A DNA stretch of 6,033 nt, taken from Clostridium sp. (GTDB lineage: Bacteria; Bacillota; Clostridia; Clostridiales; Clostridiaceae). Below are positions 1-5,914 of this stretch, one piece after another; the stretch's first letter is position 1, and each line of letters starts with the position of its first letter. Where the stretch lies: contig JAAZGI010000348.1 in NCBI GenBank assembly GCA_012511315.1, positions 1 through 6,033 on the forward strand, in the 5' to 3' direction. Below the pieces are notes generated by a model. The model worked only from the letters and a program-made list of their open reading frames with translations. It did not search any database and was not told where the DNA came from. The position numbers were made by a program, and so were the translations under genes.

Positions 1-453
1 GGGTGTTCTCAGGCGGGGGCTAATGAGAGTGCGAATATTGATTCAATATCTTCAGCTTCAGTAGCTCAATTTTATGAATCAAGTTCAATAAAAGGTGAGG
101 AACTTATGAATGCAATCAATGAACGCTCAGGTGCAGTAGCTATAGCAACGACAAATGAGGATGGCACGCCTAACATTGCCACAATCGTTCCTTCTGCGGT
201 AGATGAAAACACACTAATGTTTCAGTTTGCAGACAACCAAACAAAAGTTAATTTAGAAGAACGGGATCTTGCAGTGTTAAGCTACTATATTTATATGCCA
301 GAAGCTGAAGAAAAAGCGGATCGGAATTCTGGCGCTCGGTTGATTTTAAAGTTAATAACCGATGAGGCTAAGATCTCAGAATTGTCGACTAAAGCAGAAG
401 CACCTGAAGGAGTTACCTTTATGGAAATAGTGAAAGTTCTTCCTTTAGGCTAG
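1..453 (+). CDS. Probable lipoprotein with pyridoxamine 5'-phosphate oxidase-like (FMN-binding split-barrel) domain, 5' partial
   Basis: The frame is open from base 1, giving 150 visible residues before the stop at 451-453. The first two residues are Gly-Cys, as at the end of a lipobox, followed by about 30 residues rich in Ser, Ala, Asn and Glu with few hydrophobics, typical of the linker of a mature Gram-positive lipoprotein. The domain then starts (visible residues ~36-150): an AVAIATTNEDGTPN strand-turn-strand and a later ADNQTKVNLEERD segment match small split-barrel flavoproteins of the pyridoxamine-phosphate-oxidase-like superfamily, which bind FMN and reduce or sense varied substrates. 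The signal peptide would lie left of the window. An alternative start is ATG at 106, preceded by an SD-like AGGTGAGG at 93-100. I prefer the longer form because of the Gly-Cys and linker composition. The substrate cannot be told. It converges on the minus-strand hydrolase. Confidence 0.72.
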   Translation, partial: GCSQAGANESANIDSISSASVAQFYESSSIKGEELMNAINERSGAVAIATTNEDGTPNIATIVPSAVDENTLMFQFADNQTKVNLEERDLAVLSYYIYMPEAEEKADRNSGARLILKLITDEAKISELSTKAEAPEGVTFMEIVKVLPLG

Positions 454-540
454 TTTACCTTTAGAATCCTGGTGGAAGTTACGAGAGTTTCATTTAATAA
501 TGCCTTGTAAATTTAAGGGCAAATAACTTTATAGCAAGAC

Positions 541-590
541 AAAAGAAGTCAGTGAAACCCCTGTAGGTTTTCGCTGACTTCTTTTATCTT
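541..590. terminator. Rho-independent terminator between convergent genes, probably bidirectional
   Basis: The left arm at 541-559 (AAAAGAAGTCAGTGAAACC) pairs with the right arm at 566-585 (GGTTTTCGCTGACTTCTTTT), with one G-U pair, one bulged T and the six-base loop CCTGTA. On the plus strand the stem runs into TTTTATCTTTT and ends the lipoprotein transcript, 88 nt after its stop. On the minus strand the same stem ends in CTTTTGTCTT, a poorer U-tract, and lies about 85 nt past the stop of the hydrolase, so it can serve both. The rest of 454-671 shows no gene. Confidence 0.88.
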
Positions 591-671
591 TTAAATAGTC
601 TAGGTATTTAAATTATTCTTGAATATGAAGGCAAACCATTAGATGACTCCACAGGTTCAATTTTCAGAGGT

Positions 672-1832
672 TTAAAAACCTTGAGGAATCCTGCTTTCTT
701 GGGCTTTAATTTCATTCCTTCGTAAAACATCTTTAATGAATTGATCAATCTTATTAAAGTAAGGAACAATGATGTCATCTGTTTCTGAATAAATCTCATG
801 GTATGAACCAGGTACTTGATAAAACTCAAGGTCTTTGGCATGTTCTGCAAACTCAAATTGTCCTTTTGGATCGACAAAAGAATCCGTTTCCGCCTGGAAC
901 ATAAGCATTGGAACTTCTATTTGTTCAACATGCTCTTTTTTAACAATTTCGTGGGTTGCTTTTAATGACTCATTGACCCAGCCAAAGGAAACAGCAAAGC
1001 GAGACTTTTTGTCTTCAACCCATTTGCGATGGTGAAAAAAGGAGCCTCGAGCATAGCTATGGGTTGCAGCTTTTTCAGGGTTGAAATCATTAGGGAGTTC
1101 TTTTTTAAAGCCAGTATCTCCAGGAACGGGTAATTTAGAGATGGATGTCTTAGATAGCGCATGGGTGAGGGGGAGAATGAAGGATTCAGGTCCCTTCAAG
1201 TAGACTTGAAGCATTGGGGAGGTTAAGATAGCTGCAGTACAAAGATCTGGATAAAGCTCCAAAGACCGCGCTAGTATGCCACCACCCATGGAGTGCCCAT
1301 AAGCAATAACAGGTAGATGAGGTTCGTTTTCTTCAACAACATCTTTAATAAAGCGGTATAAGTCAAAGGTATAGGTGTCAAAATCATTAACCCAAATTAC
1401 CGTGGGATCGTCAACTCCAACATGAGAATTTCCATGGCCAAAATGTTCAGGTAAATAAACGTTGTAGCCCATATTTAAAAAGTAATAGACAGCTTCAGCA
1501 TAGCGCTCAAAATCCTCAGCGTAACCGTGGGAAATCACCAGATTTGCTACAGGGTCATCACATTGGTAGCGCACATAGTTTATTCGATGGGTCGTCTCAA
1601 AACTTAAGATCTCTTCACGTTCTGCGATGTAAGGTAAAACAGTCTCCGTCATGTCAGAGTCATAATTATCCTCTGAAATATAAAAGTCGTTGTTAGGCAA
1701 ATTTATATTGGGAAGAGTCTTCATCTTGTTTGAGGAAGCTTTATTGCCAAATGTTTTGTTATAAAGTTGGTGGTAGGCGATTGGAATTGCAGCTAGTAAG
1801 GCTAGTGAAATGCCTTTTTTAAGTTTACTCAC
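672..1832 (-). CDS. Membrane-anchored alpha/beta hydrolase, monoacylglycerol lipase/lysophospholipase-like (serine aminopeptidase S33 type)
   Basis: A 386-residue serine hydrolase likely to cleave an ester of a lipid such as a monoacylglycerol or lysophospholipid; the substrate is inferred from family only. Residues 1-20 are a Lys-rich start followed by a short hydrophobic run (GISLALLAAIPIA), suggesting an uncleaved N-terminal anchor with the enzyme outside the membrane. The fold covers about 70-370. Visible landmarks are the SHGYAED oxyanion-loop region (101-107), the nucleophile elbow GHSMGG with Ser181, a probable catalytic Asp317 in AETDSFVDP, and His345 in GSYHEIYSE, a motif common in lysophospholipase and monoacylglycerol lipase relatives. 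The start is GTG at 1832-1830, fixed by GGAGG seven bases upstream (complement of 1840-1844). It is divergent from the pullulanase and convergent with the lipoprotein, so it is probably monocistronic. The catalytic set looks complete. Confidence 0.9.
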   Translation of the reverse strand: MSKLKKGISLALLAAIPIAYHQLYNKTFGNKASSNKMKTLPNINLPNNDFYISEDNYDSDMTETVLPYIAEREEILSFETTHRINYVRYQCDDPVANLVISHGYAEDFERYAEAVYYFLNMGYNVYLPEHFGHGNSHVGVDDPTVIWVNDFDTYTFDLYRFIKDVVEENEPHLPVIAYGHSMGGGILARSLELYPDLCTAAILTSPMLQVYLKGPESFILPLTHALSKTSISKLPVPGDTGFKKELPNDFNPEKAATHSYARGSFFHHRKWVEDKKSRFAVSFGWVNESLKATHEIVKKEHVEQIEVPMLMFQAETDSFVDPKGQFEFAEHAKDLEFYQVPGSYHEIYSETDDIIVPYFNKIDQFIKDVLRRNEIKAQESRIPQGF

Positions 1833-1839
1833 AATATTT

Positions 1840-1844
1840 CCTCC
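1840..1844 (-). promoter_or_regulatory. Ribosome binding site fixing the GTG start of the hydrolase
   Basis: On the minus strand GGAGG is followed by seven bases and then GTG at 1832. The strong match and ideal spacing support GTG as the start although no ATG is nearby. Confidence 0.85.
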
Positions 1845-1863
1845 ATAAGTCCTATTTAGTTCT

Positions 1864-1872
1864 ATTATAGCA
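1864..1872 (-). promoter_or_regulatory. Extended -10 promoter of the hydrolase gene
   Basis: Read on the minus strand the bases give TGCTATAAT: a perfect TATAAT (complement of 1864-1869) preceded by the TGn of an extended -10 element. The -35 region, TTTAGT at 16-bp spacing, is weak, as is common for extended -10 promoters. Transcription would start near 1857, leaving a leader of about 25 nt containing the ribosome binding site. Confidence 0.65.
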
Positions 1873-1953
1873 AGTGTATGATGAGACTAAATTTAAAGAA
1901 GATTAAGTTTTTGGATTTAATTGAGATAAATTGCTTTTCCTCATTGATTTACT

Positions 1954-1962
1954 TGTTATAAT
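1954..1962 (+). promoter_or_regulatory. Extended -10 promoter of pulA
   Basis: TTGTTATAAT contains a consensus TATAAT at 1957-1962 with TGT directly upstream, an extended -10 element. No good -35 hexamer is present at 16-18 bp (CTTTTC or TTTTCC only). Transcription would start near 1969, giving a leader of about 45 nt before the ATG at 2015. It lies about 90 bp from the divergent hydrolase promoter. Confidence 0.6.
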
Positions 1963-2000
1963 TGATGTTAAATTGAAAACAAAACTGAAACGAAATAATT

Positions 2001-2006
2001 AGAGGT
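2001..2006 (+). promoter_or_regulatory. Ribosome binding site of pulA
   Basis: AGAGGT lies nine bases before ATG 2015, a moderate Shine-Dalgarno match at acceptable spacing. No other in-frame start nearby has a better one. Confidence 0.6.
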
Positions 2007-2014
2007 CAATTGAA

Positions 2015-4072
2015 ATGAACGATAAAATAAGTAATAAAACTGGAATGGATGAATATAGAGATACTTTATTGGAAGAACCCTTTCACCTTAAACGGAAACA
2101 CTTAACACAAACGTCTGATGATATGCCCATGGCAGATCCTGTTGTAATCAAGACTCGCTTTGGACAATTTAGTTCAATTAGTGGAAGCTTGGTTCGTACT
2201 CCTGAGTTTGATGAGCGGTTTTACTATAGTGGCCGTTTAGGTGCATTTTACACAAAAAAAGCAACCTTTTTCAGATTATGGGCTCCAACCGCTCAAGAAG
2301 TTAGCTTAGAGGTATGGGATTCCTTTGAGGAAGATGGCGGCATTAATAAGACGATTCCAATGCACCAGACGGATGTAGGTGTATGGGAAGTCAAGTTAAA
2401 GGGAAATCAACATAAGACGATATACACCTATCACTTGAAGTTTTCTGATGGTCGAAATCATTCCACCCAAGATCCCTATGCTCGAGCTGTAATCGTAAAT
2501 GGAAATCGTAGCGTGGTTATTGACCCGGATAGTGTATACTTAGAGGGTTATTACCGAATGCCACCCTTTACAAGCTTAACGGATGCCATCATCTATGAGC
2601 TCCATGTCCGAGATTTTACAGTGGATCCAAACTCAGGGGTAGAAGAGCGTGGACGTTACCTAGGCTTAACAGAAAAAGGTACGGTTAATTCCTTTGGGTC
2701 ACCAACAGGAATTGATTATTTAAAAAGACTGGGCGTGACCCATGTTCAGCTGTTACCAATTTATGATTTTGCAACAGTGAATGAACATCAACCAGAAGAT
2801 GAATATAATTGGGGCTATGATCCCAAAAATTATAATGTACCAGAAGGCTCGTACTCGAAAAATCCAAAAGATCCAGTACTTCGCATCCTGGAGTTAAAAC
2901 AAATGATTAAGGCCCTTCATGAAGCAGGTATCCGAGTGATTATGGATGTGGTTTATAATCACGTCTATGAAGTATCAGATCATCCCCTCCATCGAACGGC
3001 TCCTGGTTATTTTTTCCGCTATGATAAAAACGGGAATCTGAGTAATGGAACAGGCGTAGGCAATGATACGGCCTCCGAACGATTGATGATGCGGAAATAT
3101 ATTTTGGATTCCATTGCTTATTGGCTGGAAGAATTTAAAATTGATGGATTCCGCTTTGACTTAATGGGGATTCATGATGTAGAGACCATGAATGAGGTTC
3201 GCCGCTTAGCAGATCGCATCGATCCATCTATAATTATTTTAGGTGAAGGGTGGAATTTAAATACTGAATTGCCAGAATCAGAAAGAGCTTGGCAAGGCAA
3301 TGCTTGGAAGATGCCTCGAATTGCTCACTTTAACGATTCCATGCGTGATGCTATTAAGGGCTCTACCTTTGATTTCACTGGAAAAGGGTTTATTTCTGAA
3401 CGGAGTCGTGATCAAAAAACCGTGGCAGCAAATTTAACAGGTAAACTTGATTTTGCCAAATACAAGGAACCGAGCCAAATTATTCAATATGTTGAAGCCC
3501 ATGACAATTTAACCTTATATGATAAGCTATTGATGACGAATCCTGAGGATTCAGAAGAAACACGGATCCGTCGGCACACCCTAGCAACATCTATTGTCCT
3601 TTTGGCACAAGGTATTCCATTTATTCATGGTGGACAAGAGTTTTTACGGACTAAGCGTGGTGTAGAGAATAGCTATAAATCGCCAGATGAAATTAACTGT
3701 TATGACTGGCAAAGGCAAGATGCTTATCGCCAATCGGTAGAATTTGTTAAAGGCCTAATCCATCTGCGCAAAAGTCACTATTTATTCCGCCTACGGGACA
3801 CTCAGACTATTGAAAACTCCGTTAAATTGCATTACGCTAAAGACGGAATCATAGCTTATAGTTTAGTGGACTCACAACATGAAATTTTAGTCATTATCAA
3901 TGGAAATCAAGGCGAAAAAAGTGCATCGATTGACAAGGGAGATTGGCAAGTATTGGTTCGAAACATGAAAGTCAGTCAAGGTACTGAAACAATTTCTCTG
4001 CAAAAAGGCTATGTAAATGTGGATTCTCTGTCAGCACTTGTATTAAAAAGAAATCTAGAACAGGGTAAGTAG
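2015..4072 (+). CDS. pulA: Type I pullulanase (glycoside hydrolase family 13), intracellular alpha-glucan debranching enzyme
   Basis: A 685-residue enzyme hydrolysing alpha-1,6 branch points of pullulan, glycogen-derived limit dextrins and branched maltodextrins, releasing linear maltooligosaccharides. Order of domains: an N-terminal extension, a CBM48-type beta-sandwich at about 75-160 (FRLWAPTA at 86-93, TQDPYARA at 151-158), the GH13 barrel at about 185-580, and a C-terminal beta domain. The type I pullulanase signature YNWGYDP is at 264-270. GH13 region I is DVVYNH (311-316), region II FRFDLMG with nucleophile Asp382, region III GEGW with acid/base Glu411, and region IV VEAHDN with Asp497. 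HGGQEF (538-543) is also typical. All catalytic residues are present. There is no signal peptide, so it should act in the cytoplasm on stored or imported glucans, like AmyX/PulA of bacilli. Length is slightly below the usual ~700. No glycogen or maltose genes adjoin it here. Confidence 0.96.
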   Translation: MNDKISNKTGMDEYRDTLLEEPFHLKRKHLTQTSDDMPMADPVVIKTRFGQFSSISGSLVRTPEFDERFYYSGRLGAFYTKKATFFRLWAPTAQEVSLEVWDSFEEDGGINKTIPMHQTDVGVWEVKLKGNQHKTIYTYHLKFSDGRNHSTQDPYARAVIVNGNRSVVIDPDSVYLEGYYRMPPFTSLTDAIIYELHVRDFTVDPNSGVEERGRYLGLTEKGTVNSFGSPTGIDYLKRLGVTHVQLLPIYDFATVNEHQPEDEYNWGYDPKNYNVPEGSYSKNPKDPVLRILELKQMIKALHEAGIRVIMDVVYNHVYEVSDHPLHRTAPGYFFRYDKNGNLSNGTGVGNDTASERLMMRKYILDSIAYWLEEFKIDGFRFDLMGIHDVETMNEVRRLADRIDPSIIILGEGWNLNTELPESERAWQGNAWKMPRIAHFNDSMRDAIKGSTFDFTGKGFISERSRDQKTVAANLTGKLDFAKYKEPSQIIQYVEAHDNLTLYDKLLMTNPEDSEETRIRRHTLATSIVLLAQGIPFIHGGQEFLRTKRGVENSYKSPDEINCYDWQRQDAYRQSVEFVKGLIHLRKSHYLFRLRDTQTIENSVKLHYAKDGIIAYSLVDSQHEILVIINGNQGEKSASIDKGDWQVLVRNMKVSQGTETISLQKGYVNVDSLSALVLKRNLEQGK

Positions 4073-4116
4073 GTAAACTAATTTATTTAGTGAACTAGCA
4101 ATTCTCTAGTAGGTAG

Positions 4117-4347
4117 CCTTGGTTCTTCAAATATATTAACAGAGATTCAATCAAGAGATTAAATCAAGGAATATCCAATCAATTGACAGAACAATTAAAT
4201 TGGATTAGGGATCTAAAAATGGAACAGATATAAAACCTTGAAGAAATCGTTAGAAAGACTAGTCTGAAAGCTAAAATAAATATAGCCAGGAGATTCTTTA
4301 ATAAAGAAGTTTTTGAAAGAAAATTATTGAACACATTAATTCAATAA
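4117..4347 (+). pseudogene. Possible decayed coding remnant, unidentified
   Basis: In the plus frame beginning at 4117 there are 76 sense codons interrupted by a single TAA at 4231-4233 and closed by TAA at 4345-4347. In DNA this A/T-rich several stops would be expected by chance. The conceptual product is protein-like, rich in Leu, Ile, Lys, Arg, Glu and Asn, with an amphipathic run such as LTEQLNWIRDLKMEQI before the stop and KAKINIARRFFNKEVFERKL after it. No start codon with a ribosome binding site opens the frame, so this would be the tail of a lost gene. I do not recognise the family; a faint likeness to C-terminal tails of Rpn-type nuclease/transposase proteins is too weak to use. It may be chance. 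Confidence 0.28.
4141..4166 (+). repeat. 13-bp imperfect tandem repeat
   Basis: AGAGATTCAATCA (4141-4153) is followed directly by AGAGATTAAATCA (4154-4166), two copies differing at one base. The unit length is not a multiple of three, so a duplication here would shift any frame passing through. It lies in the possible gene remnant between pulA and the hemolysin III gene. Confidence 0.6.
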
Positions 4348-4360
4348 AAAAATACAAGGG

Positions 4361-4398
4361 AAGGAATCCGAGTGGCGATACTCGGATTCCTTTATTTA
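4361..4398 (+). terminator. Strong Rho-independent terminator downstream of pulA
   Basis: A perfect 13-bp stem (AAGGAATCCGAGT at 4361-4373 with ACTCGGATTCCTT at 4380-4392) closes the six-base loop GGCGAT and runs into TTTATTTA. It lies about 290 bp after the pulA stop, behind the possible remnant, so it ends either a long pulA 3' region or the transcript of whatever gene once stood there. An A-rich run at 4346-4352 could give weaker termination on the other strand. Confidence 0.88.
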
Positions 4399-4481
4399 CA
4401 TGCACTTGTACCCAATTGTGTAAGATTTAAGAGGGAAATTACAAGGAAAGGATTACAAAACAATATAGATAGGTAGCACTA

Positions 4482-4511
4482 TTGCTAACAAATATATGGA
4501 TGTGATATGAT
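4482..4511 (+). promoter_or_regulatory. Candidate promoter of the hemolysin III family gene
   Basis: TTGCTA (4482-4487) and TATGAT (4506-4511) are separated by 18 bp, four of six and five of six matches to the sigma-A hexamers. The start of transcription would fall near 4518, on the edge of the Shine-Dalgarno sequence, giving an unusually short leader of about 14 nt. An upstream promoter is therefore also possible. Apart from this and the terminator, nothing else is evident in 4393-4517. Confidence 0.4.
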
Positions 4512-4531
4512 ATAAAAAAGGAGATGATTTC

Positions 4532-5179
4532 ATGGAAAAATACATACGAGAACCAGTTAATTCAATCACTCATTTGTTTGGGGCAGTGGTGTCCGCAATT
4601 GGACTGATTTTATTGATAAATAAAGGAATTAAACTAGAGATTGGATTCGGACATATGGTATCGCTCATTGTTTTTGGTATTAGTATGGTAGCGTTATATG
4701 CAACTAGTGGTATCTATCATCTAATAATGTTGGGAGACAAAGCTCTTTTGTTTATGAAAAAACTAGATCATTCGATGATTTTTGTATTAATAGCTGGTAC
4801 TTACACACCTATCATTGCATTTATCTTGCAAGGTAGCTTCCGTACTTTCATGTTAGTTTTAATCTGGAGTATTGCACTCCTTGGTGTTCTATTTAAGGTG
4901 TTCTGGATTAATGCGCCTCGTCCATTATATACTGGAATTTATTTAGGAATGGGATGGTTGTCGATTATCTTATTAAAAGCAGTGGTTGATGTTACCGGGT
5001 TTTCAGGGTTTTATTTACTCTTGGCGGGAGGGCTAAGCTATACAATCGGAGCTGTAATTTATGGAATGAAAAAACCGAATTTCTCACATTTATTTGGCTT
5101 TCATGAATTGTTTCATTGTTTCGTGTTATTAGGTACTTTTTTACATTATATAATGGTATACAGTCGGGTTTTAAGATAA
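4532..5179 (+). CDS. Hemolysin III/TrhA family seven-helix membrane protein (PAQR superfamily)
   Basis: A 215-residue, very hydrophobic protein with about seven membrane helices, full length for the YqfA/HlyIII/TrhA family, the bacterial branch of the progestin and adipoQ receptor superfamily. Family landmarks: REPVNSITHLFG near the N-terminus (6-17), SGIYHL with Ser59 and His63, LDHSMIFVLIAGTYTP (78-93) with Asp79, and HELFH in the last helix (His191, His195). In PAQR proteins the equivalent Ser/His/Asp/His set binds a zinc ion inside the helix bundle, so the metal site looks intact. Some members have been linked to haemolysis and others (TrhA) to membrane-energetics and lipid homeostasis; which applies here cannot be told from sequence. 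The start ATG 4532 is fixed by AAGGAG at 4518-4523, eight bases upstream. The ECF gene follows on the same strand, without a clear terminator between them. Confidence 0.93.
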   Translation: MEKYIREPVNSITHLFGAVVSAIGLILLINKGIKLEIGFGHMVSLIVFGISMVALYATSGIYHLIMLGDKALLFMKKLDHSMIFVLIAGTYTPIIAFILQGSFRTFMLVLIWSIALLGVLFKVFWINAPRPLYTGIYLGMGWLSIILLKAVVDVTGFSGFYLLLAGGLSYTIGAVIYGMKKPNFSHLFGFHELFHCFVLLGTFLHYIMVYSRVLR

Positions 5180-5217
5180 AATTTATATTTTGCTAGGGGA
5201 CTCATACTATAGGGCTG

Positions 5218-5226
5218 TGGTATACT
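5218..5226 (+). promoter_or_regulatory. Candidate extended -10 promoter of the ECF S-component gene
   Basis: TGGTATACT holds a TATACT hexamer at 5221-5226 preceded by TGn. No good -35 is visible. Transcription would start near 5233, about 55 nt ahead of ATG 5288. Read-through from the hemolysin III gene is an alternative source of transcript. Confidence 0.38.
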
Positions 5227-5253
5227 TGTTGAGAATAAATCTGTCTAAAATCC

Positions 5254-5272
5254 CAATGCTTAAATAGTATTG
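5254..5272 (+). other. Small hairpin just upstream of the ECF gene ribosome binding site
   Basis: CAATGCT (5254-5260) can pair with AGTATTG (5266-5272), including one G-U pair, across the loop TAAAT. It ends three bases before the GTGAGGT ribosome binding site. It is too small and A/U-rich to be called a riboswitch, and there is no room here for a typical vitamin-sensing one. Confidence 0.35.
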
Positions 5273-5275
5273 AAT

Positions 5276-5282
5276 GTGAGGT
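5276..5282 (+). promoter_or_regulatory. Ribosome binding site that selects ATG 5288
   Basis: GTGAGGT sits five bases before ATG 5288. The in-frame TTG at 5270 lies upstream of this site and has no Shine-Dalgarno sequence of its own, so 5288 is the better start. Confidence 0.7.
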
Positions 5283-5287
5283 CTTCA

Positions 5288-5866
5288 ATGAATAAAAAAA
5301 CAAATACACGAAATATGACTTATTATGGAATGATCATGGCCATCATTATTGTAATGTCTTTGGTACCGTTTCTTGGCTACATCCAAATTCCACCCTTAGC
5401 AATCACCTTAATTCACATACCAGTTATTATAGGGACGATTCTGTTTGGTTGGAAGGCAGGCCTTTTGTTTGCGCTAACTTTTGGTTTAAGTTCAATGTTT
5501 GTTGCCATGACAAGAGGAGCGACACCATTAGATCTTTTATTTATTAACCCATTGGTTTCAGTGCTACCACGTGTGATTTTCGGTGCCTTGATTTATCCGA
5601 TTTATCGTTTTTTTGAGCGGGTTCAAAGCTCTGAAGCTCTTAGCATAGGAATAACAGCATTTGTATCAACTTTTATTCATTCAATATTGGTGTTGACAGC
5701 TATGTTTTTAGCATTGGGTTTAAAAGCTGGCAGTTTTGATGGAAATGTATTTATGCAAGTGCTTGCTGCTGTTTTAACGGTGGTTCCACTATTAGAGGCA
5801 GTTGCTTCTACACTAATATCTATTCCACTGGTTAAAGCAGTTCGGAAAAGCTTTAAGCGCAATTAA
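5288..5866 (+). CDS. ECF transporter S component (substrate-binding membrane subunit), substrate unknown
   Basis: A 192-residue integral membrane protein with about six hydrophobic helices (roughly 12-32, 37-55, 58-76, 84-106, 118-145, 155-182) and basic ends (MNKKTNTR, RKSFKRN), the size and layout of energy-coupling factor S components. These bind a vitamin or other micronutrient and dock with the shared EcfA/EcfA'/EcfT module, which in Lactobacillales is normally encoded elsewhere. Helix 1 carries small residues four apart (Gly14, Ala18), the kind of face used for EcfT docking. The PPLAITLIHIPVIIGTILFGWKAG stretch (35-58), with His43-Ile-Pro, is like the general ECF S family that includes pantothenate- and folate-type carriers; this does not fix the substrate. 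No riboswitch precedes it. ATG 5288 is preferred over an in-frame TTG at 5270. A terminator and then a group II intron follow at once. Confidence 0.87.
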   Translation: MNKKTNTRNMTYYGMIMAIIIVMSLVPFLGYIQIPPLAITLIHIPVIIGTILFGWKAGLLFALTFGLSSMFVAMTRGATPLDLLFINPLVSVLPRVIFGALIYPIYRFFERVQSSEALSIGITAFVSTFIHSILVLTAMFLALGLKAGSFDGNVFMQVLAAVLTVVPLLEAVASTLISIPLVKAVRKSFKRN

Positions 5867-5873
5867 TCTTAAT

Positions 5874-5914
5874 AAAAAAACAGCCTCTCTTAATTGAGAT
5901 AGGCTGTTTTTTTC
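5874..5914. terminator. Rho-independent terminator of the ECF gene, target of the intron
   Basis: AAAAAAACAGCCT (5874-5886) pairs with AGGCTGTTTTTTT (5901-5913); short extra pairing (CTC with GAG) can form inside around TTAATT. The T-run ends the ECF transcript eight bases after its stop, and the facing A-run would let the hairpin work in both directions. The last T-run base is followed by C5914 and then by the intron sequence. Confidence 0.92.

Noticed and set aside
608..877. Minus-strand 89-codon open frame overlapping the 3' end of the hydrolase
   Set aside because: Most of it lies antiframe to a conserved hydrolase C-terminus that holds the catalytic His; it has no ribosome binding site of note and a low-information product.
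1973..1992. CcpA cre-like sequences (TTGAAAAC and CTGAAACG) just downstream of the pulA -10
   Set aside because: The first lacks the central CpG and its right half does not match; the second is one base short between TGAAA and CG. Neither fits the cre consensus well enough to report as an operator.
4094..4110. ACTAG/CTAGT inverted repeat just after pulA as its terminator
   Set aside because: Only five base pairs and no U-run; the 13-bp hairpin at 4361 is a far better terminator.
5270..5287. TTG start for the ECF S component
   Set aside because: No Shine-Dalgarno sequence ahead of it, whereas ATG 5288 has GTGAGGT five bases upstream.
5180..5287. Vitamin riboswitch upstream of the ECF gene
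   Set aside because: The gap is about 108 bp and shows only a 7-bp hairpin; no thi-box, FMN, cobalamin, preQ1 or THF-type conserved blocks were recognised.
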